From an uncultured Bacteroidaceae bacterium (lineage in GTDB: Bacteria; Bacteroidota; Bacteroidia; Bacteroidales; Bacteroidaceae), in the NCBI GenBank assembly GCA_905234605.1, contig CAJOIE010000007.1:54868-118867 (forward strand): DNA of 64,000 nucleotides, in the 5' to 3' direction. Shown here one piece after another: positions 18,520 to 27,121 of this stretch. Made by a program: the position numbers and the translations under genes. The first letter of the stretch is position 1. Each line of letters opens with the position of its first letter. Under the pieces are notes generated by a model, which was given only the letters and a program-made list of their open reading frames with translations, was not told the origin of the DNA and made no database searches.

Positions 18520-18574
18520 ACCACACCATGCGAAAAGCTGTTCGCCATTAACTATCCCCCCTATGGCAGCAACG

Positions 18575-19063
18575 CTATTCCAGCGGTATCTCTGGGTGCT
18601 GCACAGCCAGAGGCAGACCCTTCTGCGAGAGGTAGAACATGTAGAGGACAACGGGCTTTGAACCTCTGTTCTCACCGTGGTGAATGGTGTTCACCATCTC
18701 CACAACAGCCTCGCCCTCACGAACAGTCTTCTCCCGACCATCCTGCCCGATGATGGTCAGCTCACCCTGCATCAGCACGCCGTAGTTAATCACAGGATGG
18801 TGGTGCCAGCCCAACTTCTGTCCGGCGGGGAACACATACTTCACGGCCACCAGTTCGGGCTGACCCTCAAAATAGTCTGGCAGCTCCACACCGTCCCAGC
18901 TCTGCGAGGTGCGTATCAGCTCTTCGCTCGTAACCTGCTCAGCAGAGACCACTCCCGCCTCGGGAGAGACCTGTCGGGCTCCTGCATCCTTGCAGCCGGT
19001 GAGAGCCATTGTGCCGCAGATTGTCAAGGTGGCGGCACACACCAGAGTCAACATCTTTTTCAT
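18575..19063 (-). CDS. cupin-domain lipoprotein
   Basis: A 162-residue exported protein. The signal MKKMLTLVCAATLTICGTMALTGC ends in a lipobox Cys. The C-terminal two thirds is a single cupin barrel: GQKLGWHHHPVINYGVLMQGELTI contains motif 1 with three His and the metal-binding Glu, and MVNTIHHGEN contains the motif 2 His. The metal ligands are therefore complete. The ligand or reaction cannot be told. It is convergent with fbp and has no clear partner gene. Confidence 0.8.
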   Translation of the reverse strand: MKKMLTLVCAATLTICGTMALTGCKDAGARQVSPEAGVVSAEQVTSEELIRTSQSWDGVELPDYFEGQPELVAVKYVFPAGQKLGWHHHPVINYGVLMQGELTIIGQDGREKTVREGEAVVEMVNTIHHGENRGSKPVVLYMFYLSQKGLPLAVQHPEIPLE

Positions 19064-19335
19064 TGTCGGTTAATTAATATGTTATACTTGTTTGCACGCG
19101 CACGGATTGTCTGACCGTGCAAATGCGATAGAGACCGCGTGAGGGGCGTTTTTTCAGGGCACAGGGTCATCGCGCCCAGACTACGGGGTATAGCCCCTTG
19201 ACAGTGCATGGGAAAGAGGCAGGCCCTGCAGTGCGTGAAATAAACGCCTATGGTGCTACATTGCACTTCGTTTATGCAGCCGCGAGGCACAGGCTGATGA
19301 CTGCTATCACCCCACCTGGCAGGTGCAGAGACTGT

Positions 19336-20406
19336 TTACCACTGATTCTTCAGCTTACAGATGGCCTGGAATGTGGCTGGAGAAAGAGCCGGAATGTGGT
19401 GATGTCGCTCATACTCGGCCAGTTGGTCGAGGGTCATAGAGGAGCCATAGTCCGCCTTGATAGACTTCTTACGAGCTTTCCACTCGGCCTTGTCCATATA
19501 GTAGTGATCGGTTGCGTAGGTCTCAACGAAGAATTTCACATGCCCCTGATTGTCATTATATTCCCAATGGTTGGACTCCATCAAGAAATTCTCCACACCT
19601 GGGGCTTGCGCTTCGTCGTCAGTCCAAGCAATAACGTACTGATACTCATAGCCCATTTCCTGACGCTTTTTCAACAGCTTTGTCTCGCCCTTGACTTCGT
19701 TGGCATACATCTGTTCCGTGCCCCCATCAAGTGTCATGCGTACCTGTCCATTTGTGCGTGTAAGGTAGCCAACGGTTCCCTGCGGGTTGCTGTAGGTTGA
19801 GCGTGAAGGGCTGTTGGCTGTAGCCGTCACGTAATACATTTCTTTCATCTTCTGCTCCATCATCTCAAGAGACATCGTTCTCACCAATCCAGCATGAAAC
19901 ACATGTGCCCTTGCACTCCATGTGGTAGCGGCACCAAACTTGGAGCAGTATTCGGTGCGAGCCTGATAGTAGCTGCCATGCTCGCGTTTCTGTTTCTGCA
20001 CGTTGCACGCGTTAGGCATGATGCCACTCGCGAAGTAGCAGAGCGAGTCATTGCGATAGACATAAACGCGATAGAGCGTCTCAACGTACAAGTAGGGCTT
20101 AGGCTTAATCACGACCTCCGCGAGACGGTAGTCCGAGTCCTCCATCGTGACGCGCCCCCCAACGAGCGAGGACATTGTGACCACTTGCGATTTGAAGGCC
20201 ACGTGGGTCAGAGTCACTCGGGCGTTGCCCTTCACGTTGGCCAGCACACCATTGAAGTCGGTAGTGCCGAGGAGGGTTCCATCTTCTGTCAACACACTCA
20301 CTAAGGGAATGCCATGGCCATCGGCATCCACCACTTCCAATCTCTGTGCCTGTGCACACATTGCCGCCAGCATTGCTACCGCGGCCGTCAAAAATATTGT
20401 CTTCAT
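19336..20406 (-). CDS. secreted protein with N-terminal carboxypeptidase-regulatory-like domain, function unknown
   Basis: A 356-residue protein with a Sec signal peptide (MKTIFLTAAVAMLAAMCAQAQ, cleavage after AQA). Residues about 22-95 resemble the CarboxypepD_reg-like beta-sandwich that opens many Bacteroidetes envelope proteins (VVDADGHGIPLVSVLTEDGTLLGTTDFNG). The remainder has no barrel or plug features and matches no family known to me. It is too short for a TonB receptor. Its neighbours, a cupin lipoprotein and a transporter, give no firm clue. The 272-bp gap 19064-19335 downstream holds nothing recognisable. Confidence 0.65.
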   Translation of the reverse strand: MKTIFLTAAVAMLAAMCAQAQRLEVVDADGHGIPLVSVLTEDGTLLGTTDFNGVLANVKGNARVTLTHVAFKSQVVTMSSLVGGRVTMEDSDYRLAEVVIKPKPYLYVETLYRVYVYRNDSLCYFASGIMPNACNVQKQKREHGSYYQARTEYCSKFGAATTWSARAHVFHAGLVRTMSLEMMEQKMKEMYYVTATANSPSRSTYSNPQGTVGYLTRTNGQVRMTLDGGTEQMYANEVKGETKLLKKRQEMGYEYQYVIAWTDDEAQAPGVENFLMESNHWEYNDNQGHVKFFVETYATDHYYMDKAEWKARKKSIKADYGSSMTLDQLAEYERHHHIPALSPATFQAICKLKNQW

Positions 20407-20548
20407 TGAATATGTGTAGGATAATGCATAACTTCCGTTATCGGGCTGGCCTGATGAGACCTTTGCATCGTTGCAGCTGGCGGGTGCCGTTGTGCTGCTA
20501 CTTGCCAGGGTGGCAACACGCCAAAGTCATATACCTCGTACATAGAGT

Positions 20549-21478
20549 TCACGTCTTTATAGCTTTTGCATATATTCGGGCCACTATGGCACCACTGATG
20601 TTGTGCCACACGCTGAACACAGCTCCCGGGATTGTGGCCATGGGGTATGCTGCGAAGTGGAGCGTGGCAAGGCTTGAGGCCAGACCACTATTCTGCATGC
20701 CCACTTCTATGCTGATAGCTCGCTGTTTGGCTACGGGTAAATGCAACAGGCGACCGATGAGCCAACCTATGCCGAGCCCGCAGAGGTTGTGGAGCATGAC
20801 CACTGCGATAATGACCATGCCGCCCATGAATAGTTTATGCGCGTTGGCCGCAATGATGATGAGGACAATGAAGGCGATGGCAAGCGTCGACACTGCTGGC
20901 AGGCAAACCATAATACGCTCAGTGAGATGCGGCCAAAGACATTTTACGGCGAGTCCCGCCGCAATGGGGATGAAGACTACCCAAAGAATGCTCAGCAGCA
21001 TGCCCGTTACATCGACATCAATGTTCTGGCCCGCCAAAAGCCATACCAGCAACGGCGTCATGACTGGTGCCAACAGCGTCGATACAGCTGTCATGCCCAC
21101 CGACAATGCCAAGTCACCCTTAGCGAGATAGGTAATCACGTTAGAGGCCGTGCCCCCAGGGCAGCAGCCTACAAGCACCACGCCCAAGGCCAGTGCCTCG
21201 TCAAGGGCAAACACTCGTGACAAAGCTACAGCAAGCATGGGCATGACGGTGAACTGTGCAGCGCAACCGATGCCGACATCCTTGGGCCGGCTGAAGACTA
21301 TCTTGAAGTCCTCCACCCTAAGAGCTATGCCCATGCCAAACATGATGATGCCTAAGAGCGGGTTAACAACGGTGGCATTAATGCTGCTGAACGCATCCGG
21401 CACGAGGAGTGCCACCACTGCCGAGGCAAGCACCAATGCTCCCGTATGGTCGGAAATAAATATAGCAAGTCGTTTCAT
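20549..21478 (-). CDS. bile acid:sodium symporter (BASS) family transporter
   Basis: A 309-residue inner-membrane protein with about ten helices. Family landmarks are FGMGIALRVEDFKIVFSRP, GCCPGGTASNVITYLAKGDLALSVGMTA (the first crossing motif that binds sodium) and SIEVGMQNSGLASSLA (the second). Members move bile acids, pantoate or other organic anions with sodium; the substrate here is not predictable. Its first four bases overlap the stop of the YolD-like gene (ATGA), so it is translationally coupled to the polymerase operon, an unexpected partnership. Confidence 0.88.
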   Translation of the reverse strand: MKRLAIFISDHTGALVLASAVVALLVPDAFSSINATVVNPLLGIIMFGMGIALRVEDFKIVFSRPKDVGIGCAAQFTVMPMLAVALSRVFALDEALALGVVLVGCCPGGTASNVITYLAKGDLALSVGMTAVSTLLAPVMTPLLVWLLAGQNIDVDVTGMLLSILWVVFIPIAAGLAVKCLWPHLTERIMVCLPAVSTLAIAFIVLIIIAANAHKLFMGGMVIIAVVMLHNLCGLGIGWLIGRLLHLPVAKQRAISIEVGMQNSGLASSLATLHFAAYPMATIPGAVFSVWHNISGAIVARIYAKAIKT

Positions 21479-21681
21479 GCCTGCTGGGTTCTTGTAGTTG
21501 TTTGCACAGCAGGCGCGCAGGCGGCGACGTCATGCGCTGCTGCAGCCTCATTGATGGCTTCTTCATAACCTGCCAGGGCAGCAAATGGTGCGAACTGCGC
21601 TGCACGTTGCAGCAGGGGCATCTGCACGTGTCGCCTCGACACGTGATGTGGCAGGTTGATGATATCTTCGTAGTCTTCCAT
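21475..21681 (-). CDS. YolD-like small protein accompanying the Y-family polymerase
   Basis: A 68-residue protein. The segment MEDYEDIINLPHHVS with MPLLQRAAQFAPFAAL resembles the short YolD-like proteins encoded beside Y-family polymerases in many bacteria, where they are thought to regulate or load the polymerase. The C-terminus is Ala/Thr-rich. It starts 7 bp after the polymerase stop and overlaps the transporter start by 4 bp, so all three genes form one operon. Confidence 0.75.
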   Translation of the reverse strand: MEDYEDIINLPHHVSRRHVQMPLLQRAAQFAPFAALAGYEEAINEAAAAHDVAACAPAVQTTTRTQQA

Positions 21682-21688
21682 GCTTTTT

Positions 21689-23224
21689 CTATGCTTTATG
21701 TCCGCCTATTTGTGTGTTACGCTCACGTGCCGTAGCTCCTTCGGTGTAGCTCATGCCGCGGAGTATGGCGTTTTTCCCGTAGCGTGCCTTGATTGACAAC
21801 TGCGCACGCTGCAGGCGGTGCTCCTTGTCCCGCGCCTGTTTTTCTGCATTGCGTATTTGGTCCTGCGCGGCATAGTCAGTGAAGAGGTCAAGCTGGGTTG
21901 CGCTATGAGCATTCTTCAGCAGCGACGCGGCGGCCACACGATATGCTCCTATCGTGATGCGGCGGATGAGCAAATCGGTGCTTGCTATACGGTCGTACAG
22001 CCGCATCATGGCATCCATGATAATGGCCGATGATGATGTGGGACTTGCCAGATGTTCTGTCCCATTGGCATGCTTGGGCACGACGCGTCCGTAGTGGTCT
22101 ATGCCGACAGGTCCTGTATAGCGTGCCCTGCGCGCCGTGTCGGTCAGGCTCTCGGTGTCGTAGCCGATGCCGAGTGACAGTTGGTCCGTGACAAGCTGTC
22201 TGGCAACGAGCTCCAGAGCCAAGGCATCGGCCATCTCACGCACCACGACTCTGGCCTGCGCCCATTCGTATGGCCTCTGAAGCACCTGCCCGCTACTGAG
22301 CGAGCTTGCCTCTGGACGATATGCCTTCACATGCTGCATGGTGCATGGCTCCCAGCCCCATGCGTGGTCAATCAGCAATTCGGCGTTGATGCCGAACATC
22401 CTGTAGAAGAAGTCCTCGTCATGCAGCGACTTGCGTGCTATCTGCCCCATCGTTGTTATGCCATATTGGGCCAGCCGATGCGCGATACCCCTGCCCACGC
22501 GCCAAAATGCCGACAGCGGCTGGTGGTTCCATAGTGTGCGCCGGTAAGTAGTTTCGTCCAGTTCTGCAATGCGCACACCATCTTTGTCTGCCGGCATACG
22601 TTTGGCAACAATATCCATAGCCACCTTGGCAAGATACATATTGGTGCCGATGCCGGCCGTGGCTGTGATGCCTGTTGTTGAGAGGACATCGCGTATCATG
22701 CACATGGCCAGCTCATGAGGAGTCATCTTGTATGTCGCAAGATAGTCTGTGACATCCATGAACACCTCATCTATGCTATAGACGTGAATATCTTCTGCTG
22801 CGACATACTTCAGATATGTCTTGTAGACGGCAGTGCTCACCTTAATATAGTAGGCCATGCGCGGCTTGGCAACAATATAGTCCAGTTCCCAGTCAGGGTG
22901 CTCCTTCAAATCGGTGTCACTGACCGATTTGCCTGTAAAGCGCATGGCTCCAAGTGTCTGCCCTTTTGCCGCGGCAGCCGCCATGAGACGTTCTGCATTC
23001 ACCTGCCGCACACGCTGTACGACCTCAAACAATCGTGCCCGCCCACCAATGCCATACTGCTTCATTGACGGCGAGACAGCCAGACAAATGGTTTTCTCCG
23101 TCCGGCTCTTGTCTGCGACAACGAGATTGGTTGTCAGCGGGTCAAGCCCTCTGCTGGCGCATTCAGCCGAAGCGTAGAACGACTTCAGGTCGATGGCAAT
23201 ATATATGCGTGATGGAGCAGACAT
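21689..23224 (-). CDS. Y-family DNA polymerase (UmuC/DinB-like)
   Basis: A 511-residue translesion polymerase. The catalytic carboxylates are visible in IAIDLKSFYASAEC (Asp12) and in YSIDEVFMDVT (Asp-Glu near residue 153). GITATAGIGTNMYLAKVAMD is the palm motif of the family, and a helix-hairpin-helix and little-finger domain follow. The C-terminal TQLDLFTDY is a typical beta-clamp-binding peptide, so the protein can act at the replication fork. The operon with a YolD-like protein resembles error-prone polymerase operons elsewhere. A -7-like TATCTTTG lies at 23292-23285. No LexA box was recognised. Confidence 0.9.
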   Translation of the reverse strand: MSAPSRIYIAIDLKSFYASAECASRGLDPLTTNLVVADKSRTEKTICLAVSPSMKQYGIGGRARLFEVVQRVRQVNAERLMAAAAAKGQTLGAMRFTGKSVSDTDLKEHPDWELDYIVAKPRMAYYIKVSTAVYKTYLKYVAAEDIHVYSIDEVFMDVTDYLATYKMTPHELAMCMIRDVLSTTGITATAGIGTNMYLAKVAMDIVAKRMPADKDGVRIAELDETTYRRTLWNHQPLSAFWRVGRGIAHRLAQYGITTMGQIARKSLHDEDFFYRMFGINAELLIDHAWGWEPCTMQHVKAYRPEASSLSSGQVLQRPYEWAQARVVVREMADALALELVARQLVTDQLSLGIGYDTESLTDTARRARYTGPVGIDHYGRVVPKHANGTEHLASPTSSSAIIMDAMMRLYDRIASTDLLIRRITIGAYRVAAASLLKNAHSATQLDLFTDYAAQDQIRNAEKQARDKEHRLQRAQLSIKARYGKNAILRGMSYTEGATARERNTQIGGHKA

Positions 23225-23349
23225 TATGCTGGAAGCGGCGCGCAGAACTAATCAGTAGCTCACTGATGGAGCCTTGAGCCACTGCAAAGATAAGCATCCT
23301 AAATCAAAAACGGTAATTGCGCCAACGTCATGCCCCATAACCCCTATAT

Positions 23350-23388
23350 CCCGACTGCTGCACGGCATCAGCTCACGCAGCAGTCGGG
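23350..23388. terminator. hairpin between trpA and the polymerase operon
   Basis: A perfect 11-bp inverted repeat, CCCGACTGCTG (23350-23360) / CAGCAGTCGGG (23378-23388), with a 17-base loop, 20 bp past the trpA stop. There is no strong T-run, so it may be a terminator or an mRNA 3'-end stabiliser. Confidence 0.6.
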
Positions 23389-23409
23389 TCTGTGTCTCGC
23401 TCCGGCTCA

Positions 23410-24189
23410 TCATTGCTGCAATGCGGCGAAGAGTGCGTCGAGAGCTTTGTCGGCATCGCCGTGAGCCTCGTCGAGGAGCGCGACGAACTTCGACCCGATG
23501 ATGGCTCCTGCTGCATGGGCGTGTGCTGCCTGGAGCGTGGCGGCATTGCTTATGCCGAAGCCCACCACACAGGGGTTGTGCAGCTGCATATGTGCGACGC
23601 GGCGGAAATAGGCTTGCCGGGCTTGGTCGAAACGCTGCTGGGCTCCCGTGACGGCTGCTCCGGACACCATATATATGAAGCCGTCGGTGTGCTCGTCGAT
23701 GAGGCGCACGCGCTCGGCGGTGGTCTCGGGGGTGATGAGCATGATTGTGCGCAGGTCGTAGCGGTCGGCCACGGGCTTGACGTGCAGGAGGTAGTCTGCA
23801 AAGGGCAAATCGGGGATTATCATGCCGCTGACGCCGCTCTCTGCGGCGTCTCGGCAGAAGGCTTCGATGCCGTAGTGCAGGATGGGGTTGAGGTAGCCCA
23901 TCAGGATGAGTGGCGTGCTCACCTGCCCGCGCACGGCGGCGAGTTGCTCAAAGAGTAGCCGCAGCGTCATCCCGTTCTTCAGGGCCCGCGCGGCAGCTGC
24001 CTGAATGACGGGGCCGTCGGCCAGCGGGTGGCTGAAGGGTATGCCCACTTCGATGAAGTCTATACCGCGCCGCGCCATGGCCCTGATGACGTCGCCGGTG
24101 GAGTCTGTGGTGGGGCTGCCTGCACAGAAATAGAGGCTCAGCAGGCGCCTGTCGCCCCTGCTGGCGAAGAGTTGGTTGATGGGGTTCAT
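23410..24189 (-). CDS. trpA: tryptophan synthase alpha chain with a D56H-type substitution
   Basis: A 259-residue TIM barrel that cleaves indole-glycerol phosphate. The catalytic Glu47 and Asp58 (enteric E49, D60) are present in FIEVGIPFSHPLADGPV. The residue between them that is normally Asp (enteric D56) is His54 here, codon CAC. The phosphate-binding and C-terminal parts look normal (SKFVALLDEAHGD). The start at 24189 (MNPINQLFASRG) overlaps the trpF stop as ATGA. It is the last gene of the operon, separated by the whole operon from trpB. The D-to-H change affects a residue known for alpha-beta communication, not chemistry. Confidence 0.95.
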   Translation of the reverse strand: MNPINQLFASRGDRRLLSLYFCAGSPTTDSTGDVIRAMARRGIDFIEVGIPFSHPLADGPVIQAAAARALKNGMTLRLLFEQLAAVRGQVSTPLILMGYLNPILHYGIEAFCRDAAESGVSGMIIPDLPFADYLLHVKPVADRYDLRTIMLITPETTAERVRLIDEHTDGFIYMVSGAAVTGAQQRFDQARQAYFRRVAHMQLHNPCVVGFGISNAATLQAAHAHAAGAIIGSKFVALLDEAHGDADKALDALFAALQQ

Positions 24190-24803
24190 TGTCGCAGTGT
24201 GTTTATGAATGTCTCTAACCGGTGTATGTCTTTCATGGCAGGTGCCACCTCGAAGCGTGAGTTGAGGTCGAGGCCTATGCATGCGTCGTGGCGGAGGGCG
24301 CGCCGTGCGGCTTCCGCGTCGGTGGGTGCGATGCCGCCGCTGAGCAGGAAGGGTGTGCTGCCGCGATAGGCTCTGAGCACCGCCCAGGGGAAGTGCTTGC
24401 CGTTGCCTCCCGCGGCAGCGCCTTTGGCGTCGAACAGGAAGAGGCGGGCCAGGCCCTCGTAGGCGGCAGTGGCCTGCAAGTCGGCCTCGGAGGCTATGCT
24501 GAAGGCTTTGATGACGGGGGCTGTGCGGGCTGCCTGGTTCACATACTCCGGCGACTCGCTGCCGTGCAGCTGGATGTAGTCGAGAGCGTATGTGCGGGCC
24601 ACGCGCTGCACCACGCTGATGTCTTCGTCGACAAACACGCCCACGCGCCTGGCCTTGACGGGCATGTATCCTGGCGGCTCGCTTACATGGCGCGCGCTCT
24701 CGGCGTAGAAGATGAAGCCGATGAGGTCGACACCCAGTGCCTCCACGCGACGGATATTGTCGGCATCGCGCATGCCGCACACTTTTATGAGAGGGCGGCG
24801 CAT
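24186..24803 (-). CDS. trpF: phosphoribosylanthranilate isomerase
   Basis: A 205-residue TIM barrel for the third step of tryptophan synthesis. The catalytic Cys is in LIKVCGMRDADNI near residue 9. The general acid Asp is in LFLFDAKGAAAGGNGKHFPW near residue 125, and the phosphate loop is FLLSGGIAPTDA. It overlaps trpC by 19 bp and trpA by 4 bp. Length is normal for the monofunctional enzyme. Confidence 0.95.
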   Translation of the reverse strand: MRRPLIKVCGMRDADNIRRVEALGVDLIGFIFYAESARHVSEPPGYMPVKARRVGVFVDEDISVVQRVARTYALDYIQLHGSESPEYVNQAARTAPVIKAFSIASEADLQATAAYEGLARLFLFDAKGAAAGGNGKHFPWAVLRAYRGSTPFLLSGGIAPTDAEAARRALRHDACIGLDLNSRFEVAPAMKDIHRLETFINTLRQ

Positions 24804-25552
24804 GGCGGTGTGCTGTCTATGCTGTCCACGAAGCGGCGGAGAGCTAACCCTGGGTCGGCCTGGCGCATGAATGCCTCGCCGATGAGGAACCCATTGAAGC
24901 CTGCCTGCCGCAGCTGTCTCACTATGGCAGGGTCGGCGATGCCGCTCTCACTCACTTTCACGGCCTGGCGCGGCAACTTCTCGGCCAGACGGAAGGAGGT
25001 GTCTACACGCGTCACAAAGGTGCCGAGGCAGCGGTTGTTGATGCCGCACACGTCGGGTTGCAGGTCGGCGTATTCAAGCTCGCGCTCGTCGTGCATCTCG
25101 AGCAGCACCTCGAGGCCAAGGCCATGCGCCTGGCGCATGAGGTCGGCACACTGCCGCTTGCTCAGACAGGCAGCTATGAGCAACACCGCCGACGCGCCGC
25201 ACGCGGCAGCCTCATATAGTTGCAGGCTGTCGACAACGAAGTTCTTGTAGAGAATGGGAAGCGTCACTCCGCTCTGCCGGGCCATGCGTATGAAATCGTC
25301 GTGCCCGCCGAAGAAGTGCTCGTCGGTGAGTATGCTTATGGCTGCTGCTCCGTTCTGCTGATAGGAATAGGGGATGACGTCGGCACGCCCGTCCTCATTA
25401 ATCCATCCGCGCGATGGCGAGCGACGCTTGAATTCGGCTATGATGCCGGTGCTGCTTGCCAGCAGTGCGGCACGCAGCGACGGCCTCGGTGCTCGTGCGG
25501 CCGCCATCTCGGCCCTCTTGCGGGCCATTATGTCGTGCAGTATATCCCTCAT
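24785..25552 (-). CDS. trpC: indole-3-glycerol phosphate synthase
   Basis: A 255-residue TIM barrel closing the indole ring. The substrate-binding FKRRSPSRGWI near residue 50, the catalytic lysine in ILYKNFVVDSLQ, LLEMHDERE, GINNRCLGTF and VSESGI are all present. The start at 25552 (MRDILHDIMARKRAEM) gives the family N-terminus and lies 4 bp after the trpD stop; an upstream in-frame ATG would run into trpD. It is monofunctional, unlike the TrpC-TrpF fusion of enteric bacteria. Confidence 0.95.
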   Translation of the reverse strand: MRDILHDIMARKRAEMAAARAPRPSLRAALLASSTGIIAEFKRRSPSRGWINEDGRADVIPYSYQQNGAAAISILTDEHFFGGHDDFIRMARQSGVTLPILYKNFVVDSLQLYEAAACGASAVLLIAACLSKRQCADLMRQAHGLGLEVLLEMHDERELEYADLQPDVCGINNRCLGTFVTRVDTSFRLAEKLPRQAVKVSESGIADPAIVRQLRQAGFNGFLIGEAFMRQADPGLALRRFVDSIDSTPPCAALS

Positions 25553-25556
25553 GGCA

Positions 25557-26555
25557 TCAGCTGTTAAGCTCCACGAACCTGCGGAAGGTGGCAAGCGCGC
25601 GACCGCTGTCTATCGACTCCCGTGCCACGGCAATGCAATCCTCAAGTGCCTTGTTCCCACGTTCCAACACCTGTATGCCGAATGCGGCATTCGCCAGCAC
25701 GATGTTCTTCTGTGCAGGCAGGGCAGTATTCTCCAGGACAGCATCGAAGATGGCCTTTGCCTCCTCCTCGGTGGCACCTGCCACCAGTTCTTCAGGCCTG
25801 GCACACTCAAAGCCCAGGTCCTGCGGACGGAAGATGCGCTCATAGTGGTTGGTGGTCACCTTAAAGTCGCCCGTAAGCGATATTTCGTCGTAGCCGTCGA
25901 TGCTGTTCACTATGCCGTAGTCGATGCCCAGACGCTGATAAACCTGCTGATAGAGGCGCATCTGGTCGAGGTTGGCCACACCGAGCAACTGACAGCTCGG
26001 CTGCGACGGGTTCACAAGCGGCCCAAGGAGATTGAAGACAGTAGGGAACGGCAGAGCTTTGCGTATTGGGCCGACGAACTTCATGGCCTTGGCGAAGAGC
26101 TGGGCATGCAGGTAGACGATGCCCACCTCGTCCATGCAGCGGTTCAGGCGGTCGATGTCGTCGGTGAACTTCACGCCATGCTGGGCAATGACGTTGCTGG
26201 CTCCCGATGTGGATGTCGCGGCATAGTTGCCGTGCTTGGCCACCTTGTAGCCAGCACCGGCTATGACGAAGCACGCCGTGGTCGATATGTTGAATGTGTT
26301 CTTGCGGTCGCCACCGGTGCCGACGACGTCAATGTAGCGTTCACAGCGGAGGGGCACAGGCACACCTGTCTCCAGTATGCCGTCGCGAAAGCCCAGCAAC
26401 TCGTCGACAGTCACGCCACGCATCTGCAATGCCGTGAGCAGTGCCGTGACTTGTTCGTTGGGATAGTCGCTGTGGGTGATGCCCACAAGGATGTTCTTCA
26501 TCTCCTCTCGCGAGAGGTGCTCGTGGCTGAGCAGTTTCTGCAATGCGTGTCTCAT
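25557..26555 (-). CDS. trpD: anthranilate phosphoribosyltransferase
   Basis: A 332-residue enzyme that transfers phosphoribose to anthranilate. The PRPP-binding motif VVGTGGDRKNTFNIST near residue 75, VAKHGNYAATSTSGASN, and LGPLVNPSQP are diagnostic. The start at 26555 (MRHALQKLLSHEHLS) overlaps the trpG stop as ATGA. It is not fused to the glutamine amidotransferase, which is the separate trpG. Confidence 0.95.
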   Translation of the reverse strand: MRHALQKLLSHEHLSREEMKNILVGITHSDYPNEQVTALLTALQMRGVTVDELLGFRDGILETGVPVPLRCERYIDVVGTGGDRKNTFNISTTACFVIAGAGYKVAKHGNYAATSTSGASNVIAQHGVKFTDDIDRLNRCMDEVGIVYLHAQLFAKAMKFVGPIRKALPFPTVFNLLGPLVNPSQPSCQLLGVANLDQMRLYQQVYQRLGIDYGIVNSIDGYDEISLTGDFKVTTNHYERIFRPQDLGFECARPEELVAGATEEEAKAIFDAVLENTALPAQKNIVLANAAFGIQVLERGNKALEDCIAVARESIDSGRALATFRRFVELNS

Positions 26556-27121
26556 AGTCTTAGAAAATTGTCGATGATTGTCCGTCCGTCGGGCGTCAGC
26601 ACGCTTTCCGGATGGAACTGAATGCCGTGTATATTGTATGCAGTGTGCCTCAGGGCCATTATCTGACCGCCCGCTGCCTCGGCCGTTATCTCGAGACATT
26701 CGGGCAAGCCTTCCCGCGCCACCACCCACGAATGGTAGCGACCAACAGTAATGGTGTCGGGCAGACCGTGAAAGAGTGGCTCATGACGGAGGATGCGGCA
26801 GTCTGTGGCCACACCGTGATACACTTCGCTCAGGCACTCTATGCGCGCGCCGAACACCTCGCCAATGGCCTGATGCCCGAGACACACGCCAAGCATTGGC
26901 TTCGATGGAGCATACGCCCGTATGACATCCAGCAACAGGCCTGCCTCGGAGGGGATGCCGGGGCCTGGCGACAGTATTATCTTGTCGTAGTCTTGCAGGC
27001 TCCGGATGTCGAACATGTCGTTGCGCACAACGTCGACTTCAGCCCCGAGTGCCTTCACCACGTGACTCAGATTATACGTGAACGAGTCGTAGTTGTCGAT
27101 GATTACCAGTCTCATACCCAT
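26552..27121 (-). CDS. trpG: anthranilate synthase component II, glutamine amidotransferase
   Basis: A 189-residue class I amidotransferase that feeds ammonia to TrpE. The oxyanion loop SPGPGIPSEAG, nucleophile Cys in LGVCLGHQAIGEVFG and His-Glu in GIQFHPESVLTPDG are complete. The start is taken at ATG 27121 (MGMRLVIIDNYDSF), which shares one base with the trpE stop (TGATG); MRLVIIDN two codons later is an alternative. It may also serve p-aminobenzoate synthesis, as in other bacteria with one shared subunit. Confidence 0.94.
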   Translation of the reverse strand: MGMRLVIIDNYDSFTYNLSHVVKALGAEVDVVRNDMFDIRSLQDYDKIILSPGPGIPSEAGLLLDVIRAYAPSKPMLGVCLGHQAIGEVFGARIECLSEVYHGVATDCRILRHEPLFHGLPDTITVGRYHSWVVAREGLPECLEITAEAAGGQIMALRHTAYNIHGIQFHPESVLTPDGRTIIDNFLRL

